This document shows positions 27,355 through 34,589 of a stretch of DNA of 64,000 bases, one piece after another. Under the pieces are notes generated by a model. That model was given only the letters and a program-made list of their open reading frames with translations. It was not told where the DNA came from and ran no database searches. Source of the stretch: Laceyella sacchari. GTDB taxonomy: Bacteria; Bacillota; Bacilli; Thermoactinomycetales; Thermoactinomycetaceae. The position numbers and the translations under genes were made by a program. Location: NCBI RefSeq assembly GCF_004343255.1, contig NZ_SMDD01000001.1, positions 1,394,738 to 1,458,737 on the forward strand, written 5' to 3'. The first letter of the stretch is position 1, and each line of letters opens with the position of its first letter.

Positions 27355-27438
27355 TTATGTTAAAAATACAGTCCCCAACGCAGAAAAAGGCACCGAGACA
27401 TCACAGTGGACACACTCCCCCGATGGGTTAGACTGCAT
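27355..27438 (-). CDS. Possible 27-residue peptide preceding the NRPS operon
   Basis: ATG at 27438 is preceded by AGGTGAT at 5-base spacing, a strong ribosome site. The frame of 27 codons ends 25 bases before the SagB-type gene. It encodes MQSNPSGECVHCDV followed by a short hydrophobic tail, so it has a CxxC pair. It is too short for family assignment. It may be a cysteine-containing leader peptide that senses charging of tRNA-Cys, a small accessory peptide, or chance. Confidence 0.3.
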   Translation of the reverse strand: MQSNPSGECVHCDVSVPFSALGTVFLT

Positions 27439-27882
27439 TTTTAATCACCTAATGGTTGGTAAAGACAACTTCACACATAGGATTACTAATATTAATAAAA
27501 AAGTAATGATATGGAATTATAAGACATTCAAAAAGACGTCACCCAAAAGCAATTAGGGCGAGATAAAGAAAAATATAAATATTAAATGAATCATATATTA
27601 AATATTTATTACATACTTTCATTTTTATCTAAAATATATGATAAACTATGCAGAATAAAAATACAACCTCAAATAAACTTATATAATCAACGATATTATT
27701 TAAGTTTTTTTAATGTTTTTACCTAAAATTATTAACGCTTCTCTTCAAAAAACTTGAACTGCCATCAAATCCCCATTTTTTTATCTAAGACTATTTAACC
27801 CTTTTAATAAATTAGCAAAACCAACCAATTATATAAGATTACACGGTTAATCCCCAGGCAACGAATAAAATACACTCTCTTA
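27439..27882. other. AT-rich spacer upstream of the NRPS operon
   Basis: This stretch of about 440 bases is markedly more AT-rich than the genes on either side. No coding frame, tRNA or clear terminator was recognised. TTGTCT with TTAAAA near 27440-27470 on the minus strand is a weak promoter candidate for the NRPS operon. The base composition and the adjacent toxin remnant suggest an old insertion junction. Confidence 0.5.
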
Positions 27883-28062
27883 AAAAACCCAGCTCCTGAG
27901 CGAACAGCTTTTGCCGTCATGCAAGTGTTCCTTGCCATCAATGGCTATCGGCTGCAAATAAGTTCCAAAGAAGCGGAAAACATGATGGTCTCTTTTGAGG
28001 GAAATAATGGTGCAATTAAAATAGGGAAGGTACTGGAAGAAAAAGTGAAAATATTTTACTAG
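27883..28062 (+). pseudogene. C-terminal remnant of a Doc/Fic-type toxin gene
   Basis: A frame ending with TAG at 28060 reads RTAFAVMQVFLAINGYRL followed by SKEAENMMVSFEG. This resembles the end of Doc (death-on-curing) toxins, where the Fic motif HPFxxGNKRT leads into a helix rich in Phe, Leu, Asn-Gly and Tyr. Here the upstream residues are LKNPAPERTA, so the His and Gly-Asn-Lys of the active site are gone, and no start codon or N-terminal part is present. No antitoxin partner was seen. It is most likely a decayed fragment. Confidence 0.55.
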
Positions 28063-28233
28063 CCCCCCTCTTGCTTTATATAACAGGTGTTTTCTTTTTT
28101 TGGTGCGTTACCAATAAGGTCACTGTTGCAGTGATCGGAGCAAGTAAAACAACCACGGAAAAACGGTCTAATATACTTCTTTTTGATCCAATTCATGAAC
28201 AAAAATTAATTTTGAATTTTTTGACTTTACCTA

Positions 28234-28262
28234 TTGATTAACAACCGTTCATCATTTATAAT
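28234..28262 (+). promoter_or_regulatory. Strong sigma-A promoter of the small secreted-protein gene
   Basis: TTGATT (28234-28239) and a perfect TATAAT (28257-28262) are separated by 17 bases. Transcription should start near 28269, only a few bases before the large hairpin at 28272. Confidence 0.82.
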
Positions 28263-28271
28263 GACTTACAT

Positions 28272-28325
28272 ACCAACCATTTGGAATTTAATGTATCTTG
28301 TTACATTAAATTCCAAATGGTTGGT
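28272..28325 (+). repeat. Perfect 24-bp inverted repeat forming a 5'-terminal mRNA hairpin
   Basis: Arms 28272-28295 and 28302-28325 are exactly complementary (ACCAACCATTTGGAATTTAA and on) around the loop TCTTGT. The hairpin would occupy the very 5' end of the transcript from the promoter just upstream, and the ribosome site GAAGGAGG follows 5 bases after it. Hairpins in this position (aprE and ompA leaders) stabilise mRNA. It has no T-run, so it is not a terminator. Confidence 0.85.
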
Positions 28326-28347
28326 GAATTGAAGGAGGTTGATTCAT

Positions 28348-28713
28348 TTGAAGAAAAAAATGTTTTCACTCCTGGCATTAGCTGCTACTTTTGTAATGCT
28401 TGGCTCCTTCGTCGCGTATGCAGCATCTGCATCAGTGTATTTACCCACCAACGTGAAATCCCGCCAGTCTGCTCTCATCTCAGTAAGAGAGGGGAATCTC
28501 CATCTCGAAGTAACTTCACTCAATCGAAGAAATGTTGGCTTCGCCGTTTATCGTTATGTTTCACGGGGCCCAGATCAATTTATTACAGGTGGGCAGACTA
28601 CAAGCAGATCTGCCTATGCAAGAGCTGTCTCAAGCGGTCGCTACTACATCGTATTAACTTGTAAAGATGGCAATGGTTATGGTTGCAACGCCAGAGGTAG
28701 CATCAATCAGTAA
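28348..28713 (+). CDS. Small secreted protein of unknown function
   Basis: The 121-residue precursor has a clear Sec signal peptide (KKKMFSLLALAATFVMLGSF, likely cleaved after AYA) and a mature part of about 95 residues rich in Ser, Arg and Tyr. Two Cys in VLTCKDGNGYGCNARG could form a disulfide. TTG at 28348 follows GGAGG at 9-base spacing; ATG at 28360 is an alternative. It is a single-gene transcript with a strong promoter, a stabilising 5' hairpin and a strong terminator, all signs of high expression. I do not recognise a family. A secreted peptide-like antimicrobial, inhibitor or surface protein is possible. Confidence 0.78.
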   Translation: MKKKMFSLLALAATFVMLGSFVAYAASASVYLPTNVKSRQSALISVREGNLHLEVTSLNRRNVGFAVYRYVSRGPDQFITGGQTTSRSAYARAVSSGRYYIVLTCKDGNGYGCNARGSINQ

Positions 28714-28733
28714 AAACAACCTGAATGTGGACA

Positions 28734-28747
28734 TGAACGATCGTTCA
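28734..28747. repeat. 14-base palindrome after the secreted-protein gene
   Basis: TGAACGATCGTTCA is fully self-complementary and lies between the stop codon and the terminator. It could be a protein-binding site or part of the 3' UTR fold. No function is assigned. Confidence 0.4.
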
Positions 28748-28767
28748 CATCTATGTGTAATATAAAC

Positions 28768-28812
28768 ATGAAAATAAAAACGAGAGCTAAACGCTCTCGT
28801 TTTTATTTTCAT
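28768..28812 (+). terminator. Bidirectional intrinsic terminator
   Basis: Arms 28768-28787 and 28793-28812 are perfectly complementary over 20 bases around TAAAC. They include a GC core (CGAGAGC/GCTCTCG) flanked by A-runs and T-runs, so the element works in both directions. Confidence 0.93.
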
Positions 28813-29012
28813 TCGGTTAACACTTTTTATCCTGAAGGGTCCCTCTATTGTCCTCTTCAACTTTTTAGTGAATACACCCAGTCCTTTTCAATTAAATTTC
28901 ATAAGTAGCTCCCTTCATATCTGAAACTCTCTATTATCAACCTAATATTATTAATAAAAAATAAAAACCAATAGGTATCATATGTATCTTTTTATAGAAA
29001 GAAATAAAAGCA

Positions 29013-29042
29013 AAAAAAGAGGCTCGTTTGAGCCTCTTTTTT
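29013..29042 (-). terminator. Rho-independent terminator of glnRA
   Basis: A 13-bp stem (GAGGCTC/GAGCCTC core with A/T flanks) around GTTT sits just after the glnA stop and ends in T residues on the minus strand. Confidence 0.92.
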
Positions 29043-29047
29043 CCAAA

Positions 29048-30385
29048 TTAGTACAGAGACATATATTGTTCGCGCTCCCATGGATGCACGGCGGTACGGA
29101 ACATATCCCACTCGATTTCTTTTGCTTCCGCAAAGTGTGCCAATGCGTGTTCACCCAAAGCCTCAACCATGACCGGATCGCTTTGCAACTCGATCAGCGC
29201 CTCATGCAGGTTGCTTGGCAAGTTCTCGATTCCCGCATCGCGACGCTCTTGCTCTTCCATGATGTAGATGTTGCGGTCGGTTTGTTTCGGCAACGCCAGC
29301 TTGTTTTTCACACCATCCAAACCGGCTTTGAGCATCACTGCCAAGGCCAGGTAAGGGTTGGCGGCTGGGTCTGGAGAACGAACTTCGATCCGGGTGCCGA
29401 GGCCACGGGATGCTGGTACGCGCACCAACGGACTGCGGTTTTTGGGAGACCATGCAACATAACATGGAGCTTCATACCCCGGAACCAAACGCTTATAAGA
29501 GTTGACCAATGGATTGGTCACCGCGGTAAACGCACGAGCATGTTTCAAAACGCCAGCCAAGAAATAACGGGCAGTGGCAGACAGGCCCAACTCATCGCTT
29601 TCATCATAAAACACGTTCACATCGCCTTTGAACAGAGACATATGACAATGCATACCCGAACCGTTCACCCCGAACAGCGGCTTCGGCATGAAGGTAGCGT
29701 GCAGCCCGTAGCGGCGGGCAATGTTTTTTACAACCAGCTTAAAGATTTGGATGTTATCAGCCGTGGTTACCGCGTTGGCGTATTTGAAATCAATTTCATG
29801 CTGACCCGGGGCCACTTCGTGGTGAGAAGCTTCCACTTCAAAGCCCATTTTGTCCAAGGTCAGAACGATATCGCGACGGCAGTTTTCACCAAGATCCAGT
29901 GGAGCGAGGTCAAAGTATCCGCCTTTGTCGTTCAGATCCAGTGTTGGTTCCCCTTTTTCATTTGTCTTGAAGAGGAAAAACTCCGGTTCTGTCCCCACGT
30001 TGAACGAAGTGAAGCCCAATTCTTCAGCTTCTTTCAACACTTTTTTCAGGATACCGCGCGGGTCGCCCGCAAACGGCGTACCATCAGGCAGATAGATGTC
30101 GCAAATGAGACCAGCTACTTTGCCTCCTGCGTCCGCACCCCAAGGGTAAATGACCCAGGTATCCAAATCCGGATACAGATACATGTCGGACTCTTCAATC
30201 CGTACAAACCCTTCAATCGACGAACCATCAAACATCATTTTGTTATCCAGCGCTTTTGGCAATTGGCTGGTTGGGATTTCCACGTTTTTGATGGTTCCCA
30301 AAAGATCGGTGAAAGTCAGGCGGATATAAGCTACATCTTCTTCTTGCACAATGCGCAAAATATCTTCTTTGGTGTACTTAGCCAT
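29048..30385 (-). CDS. glnA: Glutamine synthetase, type I
   Basis: The enzyme makes glutamine from glutamate, ammonia and ATP, and in Bacillales it also controls GlnR and TnrA. The 445-residue length and the absence of the adenylylation-loop Tyr context match the short GS-I-alpha form, which is feedback inhibited. Motifs include [63 protein letters not shown] and the latch Glu in AEKFVA-equivalent [15 protein letters not shown] context ([20 protein letters not shown]). ATG at 30385 follows GGAGAAC. It lies 55 bases after glnR and is cotranscribed with it. Confidence 0.98.
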   Translation of the reverse strand: MAKYTKEDILRIVQEEDVAYIRLTFTDLLGTIKNVEIPTSQLPKALDNKMMFDGSSIEGFVRIEESDMYLYPDLDTWVIYPWGADAGGKVAGLICDIYLPDGTPFAGDPRGILKKVLKEAEELGFTSFNVGTEPEFFLFKTNEKGEPTLDLNDKGGYFDLAPLDLGENCRRDIVLTLDKMGFEVEASHHEVAPGQHEIDFKYANAVTTADNIQIFKLVVKNIARRYGLHATFMPKPLFGVNGSGMHCHMSLFKGDVNVFYDESDELGLSATARYFLAGVLKHARAFTAVTNPLVNSYKRLVPGYEAPCYVAWSPKNRSPLVRVPASRGLGTRIEVRSPDPAANPYLALAVMLKAGLDGVKNKLALPKQTDRNIYIMEEQERRDAGIENLPSNLHEALIELQSDPVMVEALGEHALAHFAEAKEIEWDMFRTAVHPWEREQYMSLY

Positions 30386-30440
30386 CGCAGTCGTTCTCCT
30401 TTCATTTAAGCAAGATGTCTATCTTGACCGAAAGCAACAA

Positions 30441-30842
30441 TCAGTGGCGGAAAAACCGAGATAATTCACCATGATTCAACGGAATCTGCCCCCGTCTCGG
30501 GTGAATGATCTGTTGTTTCAGCATGCGGCGCAATTCGCGCTCGCTCAGCTCCTTCTTGGCGGTTTCCGCTTCCCGTTTTGCTTCCAGGACTTGCTGTTGC
30601 TGTTTGAGCATTTCACGGATTCCCGCGATATTGATGCCTTTCTCCAAATAAGATTTGATCTGGAGCAAGCGATCAACATCATTGAAAGAGAATAACCGTT
30701 GGTTTCCCTTGGTCCTTTCTGGGCTGATCAGGCCTTGTTGCTCATAATACCGAATTTGACGCGGGGTCAGTTCGGTCAGCTTGGTCACAATCCCTATTGG
30801 AAATAAAGGCATATTCCGTCGAAGCTCATCTTTCACGTTCAT
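30441..30842 (-). CDS. glnR: MerR-family nitrogen repressor GlnR
   Basis: This 133-residue DNA-binding protein has the winged helix-turn-helix IGIVTKLTELTPRQIRYYEQ near residues 17-36, then YEQQGLISPERTKGNQRLFS, a coiled-coil dimer helix, and a C-terminal tail used in GlnR to sense feedback-inhibited glutamine synthetase. It represses glnRA and other nitrogen genes when glutamine is plentiful. ATG at 30842 follows GAAAGGGGGC. Two GlnR-type boxes lie upstream, arranged as in B. subtilis, so autoregulation is expected. Confidence 0.95.
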   Translation of the reverse strand: MNVKDELRRNMPLFPIGIVTKLTELTPRQIRYYEQQGLISPERTKGNQRLFSFNDVDRLLQIKSYLEKGINIAGIREMLKQQQQVLEAKREAETAKKELSERELRRMLKQQIIHPRRGQIPLNHGELSRFFRH

Positions 30843-30886
30843 TGAGGGCGCCCCCTTTCAGCTATTCGGGAATGCCTTACAACTCC

Positions 30887-30915
30887 ATTATATTTATGTA
30901 AGGTTTGTTAGTCAA
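30887..30915 (-). promoter_or_regulatory. Sigma-A promoter of glnRA
   Basis: On the minus strand TTGACT (30915-30910) and a perfect TATAAT (30892-30887) are 17 bases apart, about 45 bases before the glnR start. Confidence 0.88.
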
Positions 30916-30936
30916 TGCATGTAAGGAAAAATGACA
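30897..30936 (-). promoter_or_regulatory. Two GlnR/TnrA operator boxes at glnRA
   Basis: The upstream box at 30920-30936 (TGTAAGGAAAAATGACA) matches TGTNAN7TNACA exactly. A second, degenerate box at 30897-30913 overlaps the -35 element. The pair reproduces the B. subtilis layout, where GlnR bound at both sites blocks RNA polymerase. Confidence 0.82.
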
Positions 30937-31421
30937 TTACTATTTTTTGGCTTGGGCTGGGGGTGAAATCGGGCATTCTCCACCCTTAGCCACCGATTGC
31001 ACATGTTCTTTGTTTCCGCTCGCTTCCATATTATTGCAGTGATTGACTTCACATATTCCGCCAGTCCAGGTTTTTTCGTTGATCAAACCATGAATGGTTG
31101 CACCAATCAAGCACCCGATCAGCAGCCTACGCAGACAATCTGAACCATAGCCCGCGTGCGGGAATGCGAATAAGGCGTCCAAGGAATGCTGGCACACCTC
31201 TTGCGACACTAACCGATGGAAACCGATCCCCCTCCCGCAGGCACTCCGCAACATGATATCCGTTTTCAAACCGATTCACGTGATTGGGATTATTCTGAAT
31301 CCAAGGGTGGCAATGATTTCTTAATGCAATTCCTCTCAAAATCGTTTAAAATATGAAAAGGCTTACATCCACTGCATGGTGCGCCTTTTGTTTTTACCTA
31401 CACAACTCTTTCATTCACATG

Positions 31422-31449
31422 GGACGCTTCCGCAAGCGTCCTCTTTTTT
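31422..31449 (+). terminator. Plus-strand intrinsic terminator without an assigned gene
   Basis: GGACGCTT and AAGCGTCC pair around CCGC and are followed by TCTTTTTT. No plus-strand gene lies upstream, so the element may end a small RNA. Confidence 0.7.
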
Positions 31450-31473
31450 GTTGCCTAAGCCTCTGGTAACAAC

Positions 31474-31510
31474 AACAAAGCCGTTTCCCCCAAATGGAAA
31501 CGGCTTTGTT
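31474..31510 (-). terminator. Terminator-like stem-loop after the DUF456 gene
   Basis: A perfect 15-bp stem (AACAAAGCCGTTTCC and its complement) around a 7-base loop begins 3 bases after the stop. The minus-strand tail is TTGTTGTT, a weak U-tract. Confidence 0.72.
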
Positions 31511-31512
31511 CT

Positions 31513-31998
31513 TTAAAAAATCACTAAGAAGCTGAACCAAATCACCAAACCCAACATCACTATGAATTTGACGAAAATCCCGCCTAAAAATCCAACCAAT
31601 GTGCCATATGCCACTTTGAAAGCTTCGGTGACATTTCTCTTGATTACCAGCTCCATCAAGAAAACCAAGACAAAGGGTCCCACGATAATGCCGATTGGGC
31701 CGATGATAAACGGAAACGTCAGCACCCCCAAAACAGCGGCAACGACCGCCAGCGTGGACCCTCCGTATTTTTTTACAGCCACACTGCTTGAAATGTAGTC
31801 CACCAACATCAACAAAACAGCTATCAGCAACGTGGTGATCCAAAACCCGGTACCCAACTGCTCCCCACGATCAATCAGGAAATGATACACGGCAAAGCCG
31901 GCCACCATCAGCGGTACATCCGGCAACACTGGCACGATTAGCCCAACGAATCCTAGTATGATTAAGAAAAAGACTAGTACCCACAACAGCCATTCCAC
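31513..31998 (-). CDS. DUF456 family membrane protein
   Basis: The 161-residue protein has about four predicted membrane helices: FFLIILGFVGLIVPVLPDVP, WITTLLIAVLLMLVDYISS, the Gly-rich GVLTFPFIIGPIGIIVGPF, and a final VKFIVMLGLVIWFSFL. The first segment and the Gly-rich middle are typical of DUF456, whose function is not established. GTG at 31998 overlaps the ynbB stop by one base (TAGTG), so the two are translationally coupled and this is the last gene of the hflX - ynbB run. Confidence 0.85.
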   Translation of the reverse strand: MEWLLWVLVFFLIILGFVGLIVPVLPDVPLMVAGFAVYHFLIDRGEQLGTGFWITTLLIAVLLMLVDYISSSVAVKKYGGSTLAVVAAVLGVLTFPFIIGPIGIIVGPFVLVFLMELVIKRNVTEAFKVAYGTLVGFLGGIFVKFIVMLGLVIWFSFLVIF

Positions 31999-33281
31999 TA
32001 CTCGTTTCCCCTTTCAAACGCGATGTGGCCCGTTTCTGCCATGTGATCCAGCGCTTGCACAATGCCGATCTTCACATGGGAATACGTCAATCCCCCCTGC
32101 ATATAAGCGATATATGGCGGTCTGAGCGGCCCGTCCGCCGAAAGCTCAATGCTAGCGCCTTGCACAAACGTTCCAGCCGCCATGATCACTTCATCACGGT
32201 ATCCTGGCATAGCAGACGGAACGGGAAGAATGTGCGCGTCAATGGGGGAAGCCGATTGAATTCCTTGACAGAAGGCCACCAACAACTCTGCGCTTCCCAA
32301 ATGGATTTGTTGTATGATATCCGTTCTTGTTTCTTCCCAAGATGGGGAGGTTTTGAAACCCAATTCTTCCAAAAAAGCTGCCGCGAACACCGCACCTTTA
32401 AGGGCTTCACCCACCACATGCGGTGCCAAAAACAACCCTTGATAATAATCGCGCATATACCCGTGCGTCGCCCCGCCTTCAACGCCAATCCCTGGCGCAA
32501 CCAAACGAGAAGCTGCCCGCTCCACCCATTTGGCTTTACCGGCGATATATCCACCTGATTTGGCCAAACCGCCGCCGGGGTTTTTGATCAACGAGCCGGC
32601 AACCAAATCGGCGCCCACCTGAGTCGGTTCGACCTCCTCTACAAATTCGCCGTAACAATTGTCGACGAAAATAACCGCTTCAGGACAAATCTCACGCACC
32701 CGCTCAACCATGTCCCGGATGTCCGCGATGGTAAAGGAAGGGCGGTCCGCATATCCTCGTGACCGCTGAATACCGATCATACGAGTGCGCGCGCTTACCG
32801 CTTCCCGAAAAGCAACCCAATCGATTCGACCCGCAGAGGTCAACGGGATCTCCCGATAGGAGATGCCTAAATCCGCCAGTGATCCCGATCCATCGCATTC
32901 TTTTCCAATTACTTGGTGCAATGTGTCATAAGGGCGGCCCGTCAAATAGATCAACTCATCTCCTGGGCGCAACACTCCGTATAAACAAGCGGCTATTGCA
33001 TGCGTACCCGAAATGATGTTGGGTCGCACTAACGCTTGCTCCGCACCAAACAGGGAGGCGAACACTTTTTCAAATGTCTCTCGCCCCAAATCGTCATACC
33101 CGTATCCTGTTGAAGCCTGAAGATGAATTTCGCTCACCCCATGCTCACGGTATGCGGCCAGCGTTTTCCACTGCTGCCGATCGACGTTTCGTTCGATCCG
33201 TTTGAGCACAGGAGCGATTTTCTCCTCGACGGCAGCTACTTTCTTTTCGATCCATTGTCCATGTCGCAACTGGTTATACAC
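31998..33281 (-). CDS. ynbB: YnbB family PLP-dependent enzyme (aluminium-resistance / methionine gamma-lyase-like)
   Basis: This 427-residue fold-type I PLP enzyme has VRPNIISGTHAIAACLYGVL, VIFVDNCYGEFVEE with the cofactor-contacting Asp, and the PLP Lys in AGSLIKNPGGGLAKSGGYIA. The family was named for aluminium resistance and is also annotated as methionine gamma-lyase; the true substrate is not settled. It lies 28 bases downstream of hflX and before glnRA, the conserved Bacillales order. GTG at 33281 has AGGA upstream at long spacing; no better start was seen. Confidence 0.88.
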   Translation of the reverse strand: MYNQLRHGQWIEKKVAAVEEKIAPVLKRIERNVDRQQWKTLAAYREHGVSEIHLQASTGYGYDDLGRETFEKVFASLFGAEQALVRPNIISGTHAIAACLYGVLRPGDELIYLTGRPYDTLHQVIGKECDGSGSLADLGISYREIPLTSAGRIDWVAFREAVSARTRMIGIQRSRGYADRPSFTIADIRDMVERVREICPEAVIFVDNCYGEFVEEVEPTQVGADLVAGSLIKNPGGGLAKSGGYIAGKAKWVERAASRLVAPGIGVEGGATHGYMRDYYQGLFLAPHVVGEALKGAVFAAAFLEELGFKTSPSWEETRTDIIQQIHLGSAELLVAFCQGIQSASPIDAHILPVPSAMPGYRDEVIMAAGTFVQGASIELSADGPLRPPYIAYMQGGLTYSHVKIGIVQALDHMAETGHIAFERGNE

Positions 33282-33309
33282 TGATTCATCATTCCTATTG
33301 ATTAAATTT

Positions 33310-34563
33310 CTAAGTAACTTGCTGTTTCAATTCTGACGGCAATTTCTCCAACTGTTTGTCCGTCAAGCGGCACTCTATCTCCATGAATGCGTCATTTGCC
33401 TTGGCAGAAACAACTTCTGCCATCCGATGCAAAGCAGAAAGAAGATCTCCCCGCTCAATCGGGATTTTCAGATGGACAGTCATGGGCTTGGAATGGAGCA
33501 AGTTTTCGATTTTCCTCTTCAATTTGTCCAAATCTTCCTCCCGCAACGCGGAAATGCGAACGATCTCCCGCCCATCGGGTTCGATACCTTGCCCATCCAA
33601 CAAATCCGCTTTGTTGAGCACCATCAAGGTGGGAATGTCCGTCGCCTGCAACTCTTCCAACACCTTCTCCACCGCCGCAATCTGTTCGGCCGCTTCAGGG
33701 TGCGCCGCGTCAACCACATGCAACAAGAGATCCGCTTCCCGCACTTGTTCCAGCGTAGAGCGGAAAGCGGCCACGAGATGATGAGGCAAATTGCGGATAA
33801 AACCGACCGTGTCCGTCAAGATCACTTGTTGGCCTGAAGGCAACTCAAGCATGCGCGAAGTGGGATCCAGTGTGGCAAATAATTTGTTTTCAGCCAACAC
33901 CTCTGCTCCTGTCAACCGATTGAGCAAAGTGGATTTGCCCGCGTTGGTGTAGCCAACCAAGGCGACTTGAACCACTTCGTTTTTTTTGCGCCGCTCCGAA
34001 TGCAAACGGCGATGTTTTTTCACTTCTTCCAATTGTTTCTTCAAGTCGCGGATTTGTCGGTGGATGTGCCGACGATCTGTTTCCAATTTCTTCTCACCCG
34101 GTCCGCGAGTACCAATGCCCCCACCAAGGCGCGACAACTCTTTCCCACGGCCCGCCAAGCGGGGCAACATGTATTCCAACTGCGCCAGCTCCACTTGAAT
34201 CCGTCCTTCTTTGGTCTGGGCGCGTTGTGCGAAAATGTCGAGAATCAACTGTGTGCGGTCAATCACTTTGCAGGGTAACAGCCGCTCCAGATTGCGGATC
34301 TGCGCCGGACTCAGCTCGTGATCAAAAATCACCAGATCCGCTTCCCGCTCTTCCGCCATTTTCGCCACTTCTTCCGCTTTTCCTTTGCCGATCAACCAAG
34401 CCGGGTCAAGGCGGTCGCGAAATTGCACCGCTTGACCAATCACTTCGGCTGCAGATGTTTCCGCCAAGCGTCCCAGCTCTTCCAACGTGGATAACAGTTC
34501 CCATTCATTTCGTTTGGGACCGCATCCAACAAGAATTGCCTTTTCTTTTTCGCTGTTTTGCAC
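33310..34563 (-). CDS. hflX: Ribosome-associated GTPase HflX
   Basis: HflX binds the 50S subunit and splits stalled ribosomes, mainly under heat or antibiotic stress. The 417 residues comprise the N-terminal HflX domain (DLVIFDHELSPAQIRNLE), a coiled linker with GIGTRGPGEKKLETDRR, and the G domain with GYTNAGKST (P-loop), DTVGFIRNLP and NKADLL. GTG at 34563 follows AGGA at 8 bases. It sits between spoVK and ynbB as in other Bacillales. Confidence 0.96.
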   Translation of the reverse strand: MQNSEKEKAILVGCGPKRNEWELLSTLEELGRLAETSAAEVIGQAVQFRDRLDPAWLIGKGKAEEVAKMAEEREADLVIFDHELSPAQIRNLERLLPCKVIDRTQLILDIFAQRAQTKEGRIQVELAQLEYMLPRLAGRGKELSRLGGGIGTRGPGEKKLETDRRHIHRQIRDLKKQLEEVKKHRRLHSERRKKNEVVQVALVGYTNAGKSTLLNRLTGAEVLAENKLFATLDPTSRMLELPSGQQVILTDTVGFIRNLPHHLVAAFRSTLEQVREADLLLHVVDAAHPEAAEQIAAVEKVLEELQATDIPTLMVLNKADLLDGQGIEPDGREIVRISALREEDLDKLKRKIENLLHSKPMTVHLKIPIERGDLLSALHRMAEVVSAKANDAFMEIECRLTDKQLEKLPSELKQQVT

Positions 34564-34589
34564 CGTTTCTATCCTACTTCATCCCTTTC

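Larger units (their letters stand above)
30937..31512. other. Intergenic region between glnR and the DUF456 gene
   Basis: About 575 bases hold no gene that I can support. A minus-strand frame of 109 codons (30940-31269) has no ribosome site and odd composition. The right part contains a plus-strand terminator and the terminator of the DUF456 gene, so a short plus-strand RNA may be encoded at about 31270-31450. Confidence 0.45.

Noticed and set aside
28272-28325. Large inverted repeat as transposon end or terminator
   Set aside because: It has no T-run and no target duplication, and its position between promoter and ribosome site fits a leader hairpin better.
28982-30409. Plus-strand open frame of 475 codons opposite glnA
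   Set aside because: It is the antisense shadow of glutamine synthetase, with no ribosome site and no family resemblance.
30940-31269. Minus-strand frame of 109 codons upstream of glnR
   Set aside because: No ribosome site, no recognisable motif, and its 3' end overlaps the region just upstream of the GlnR boxes.
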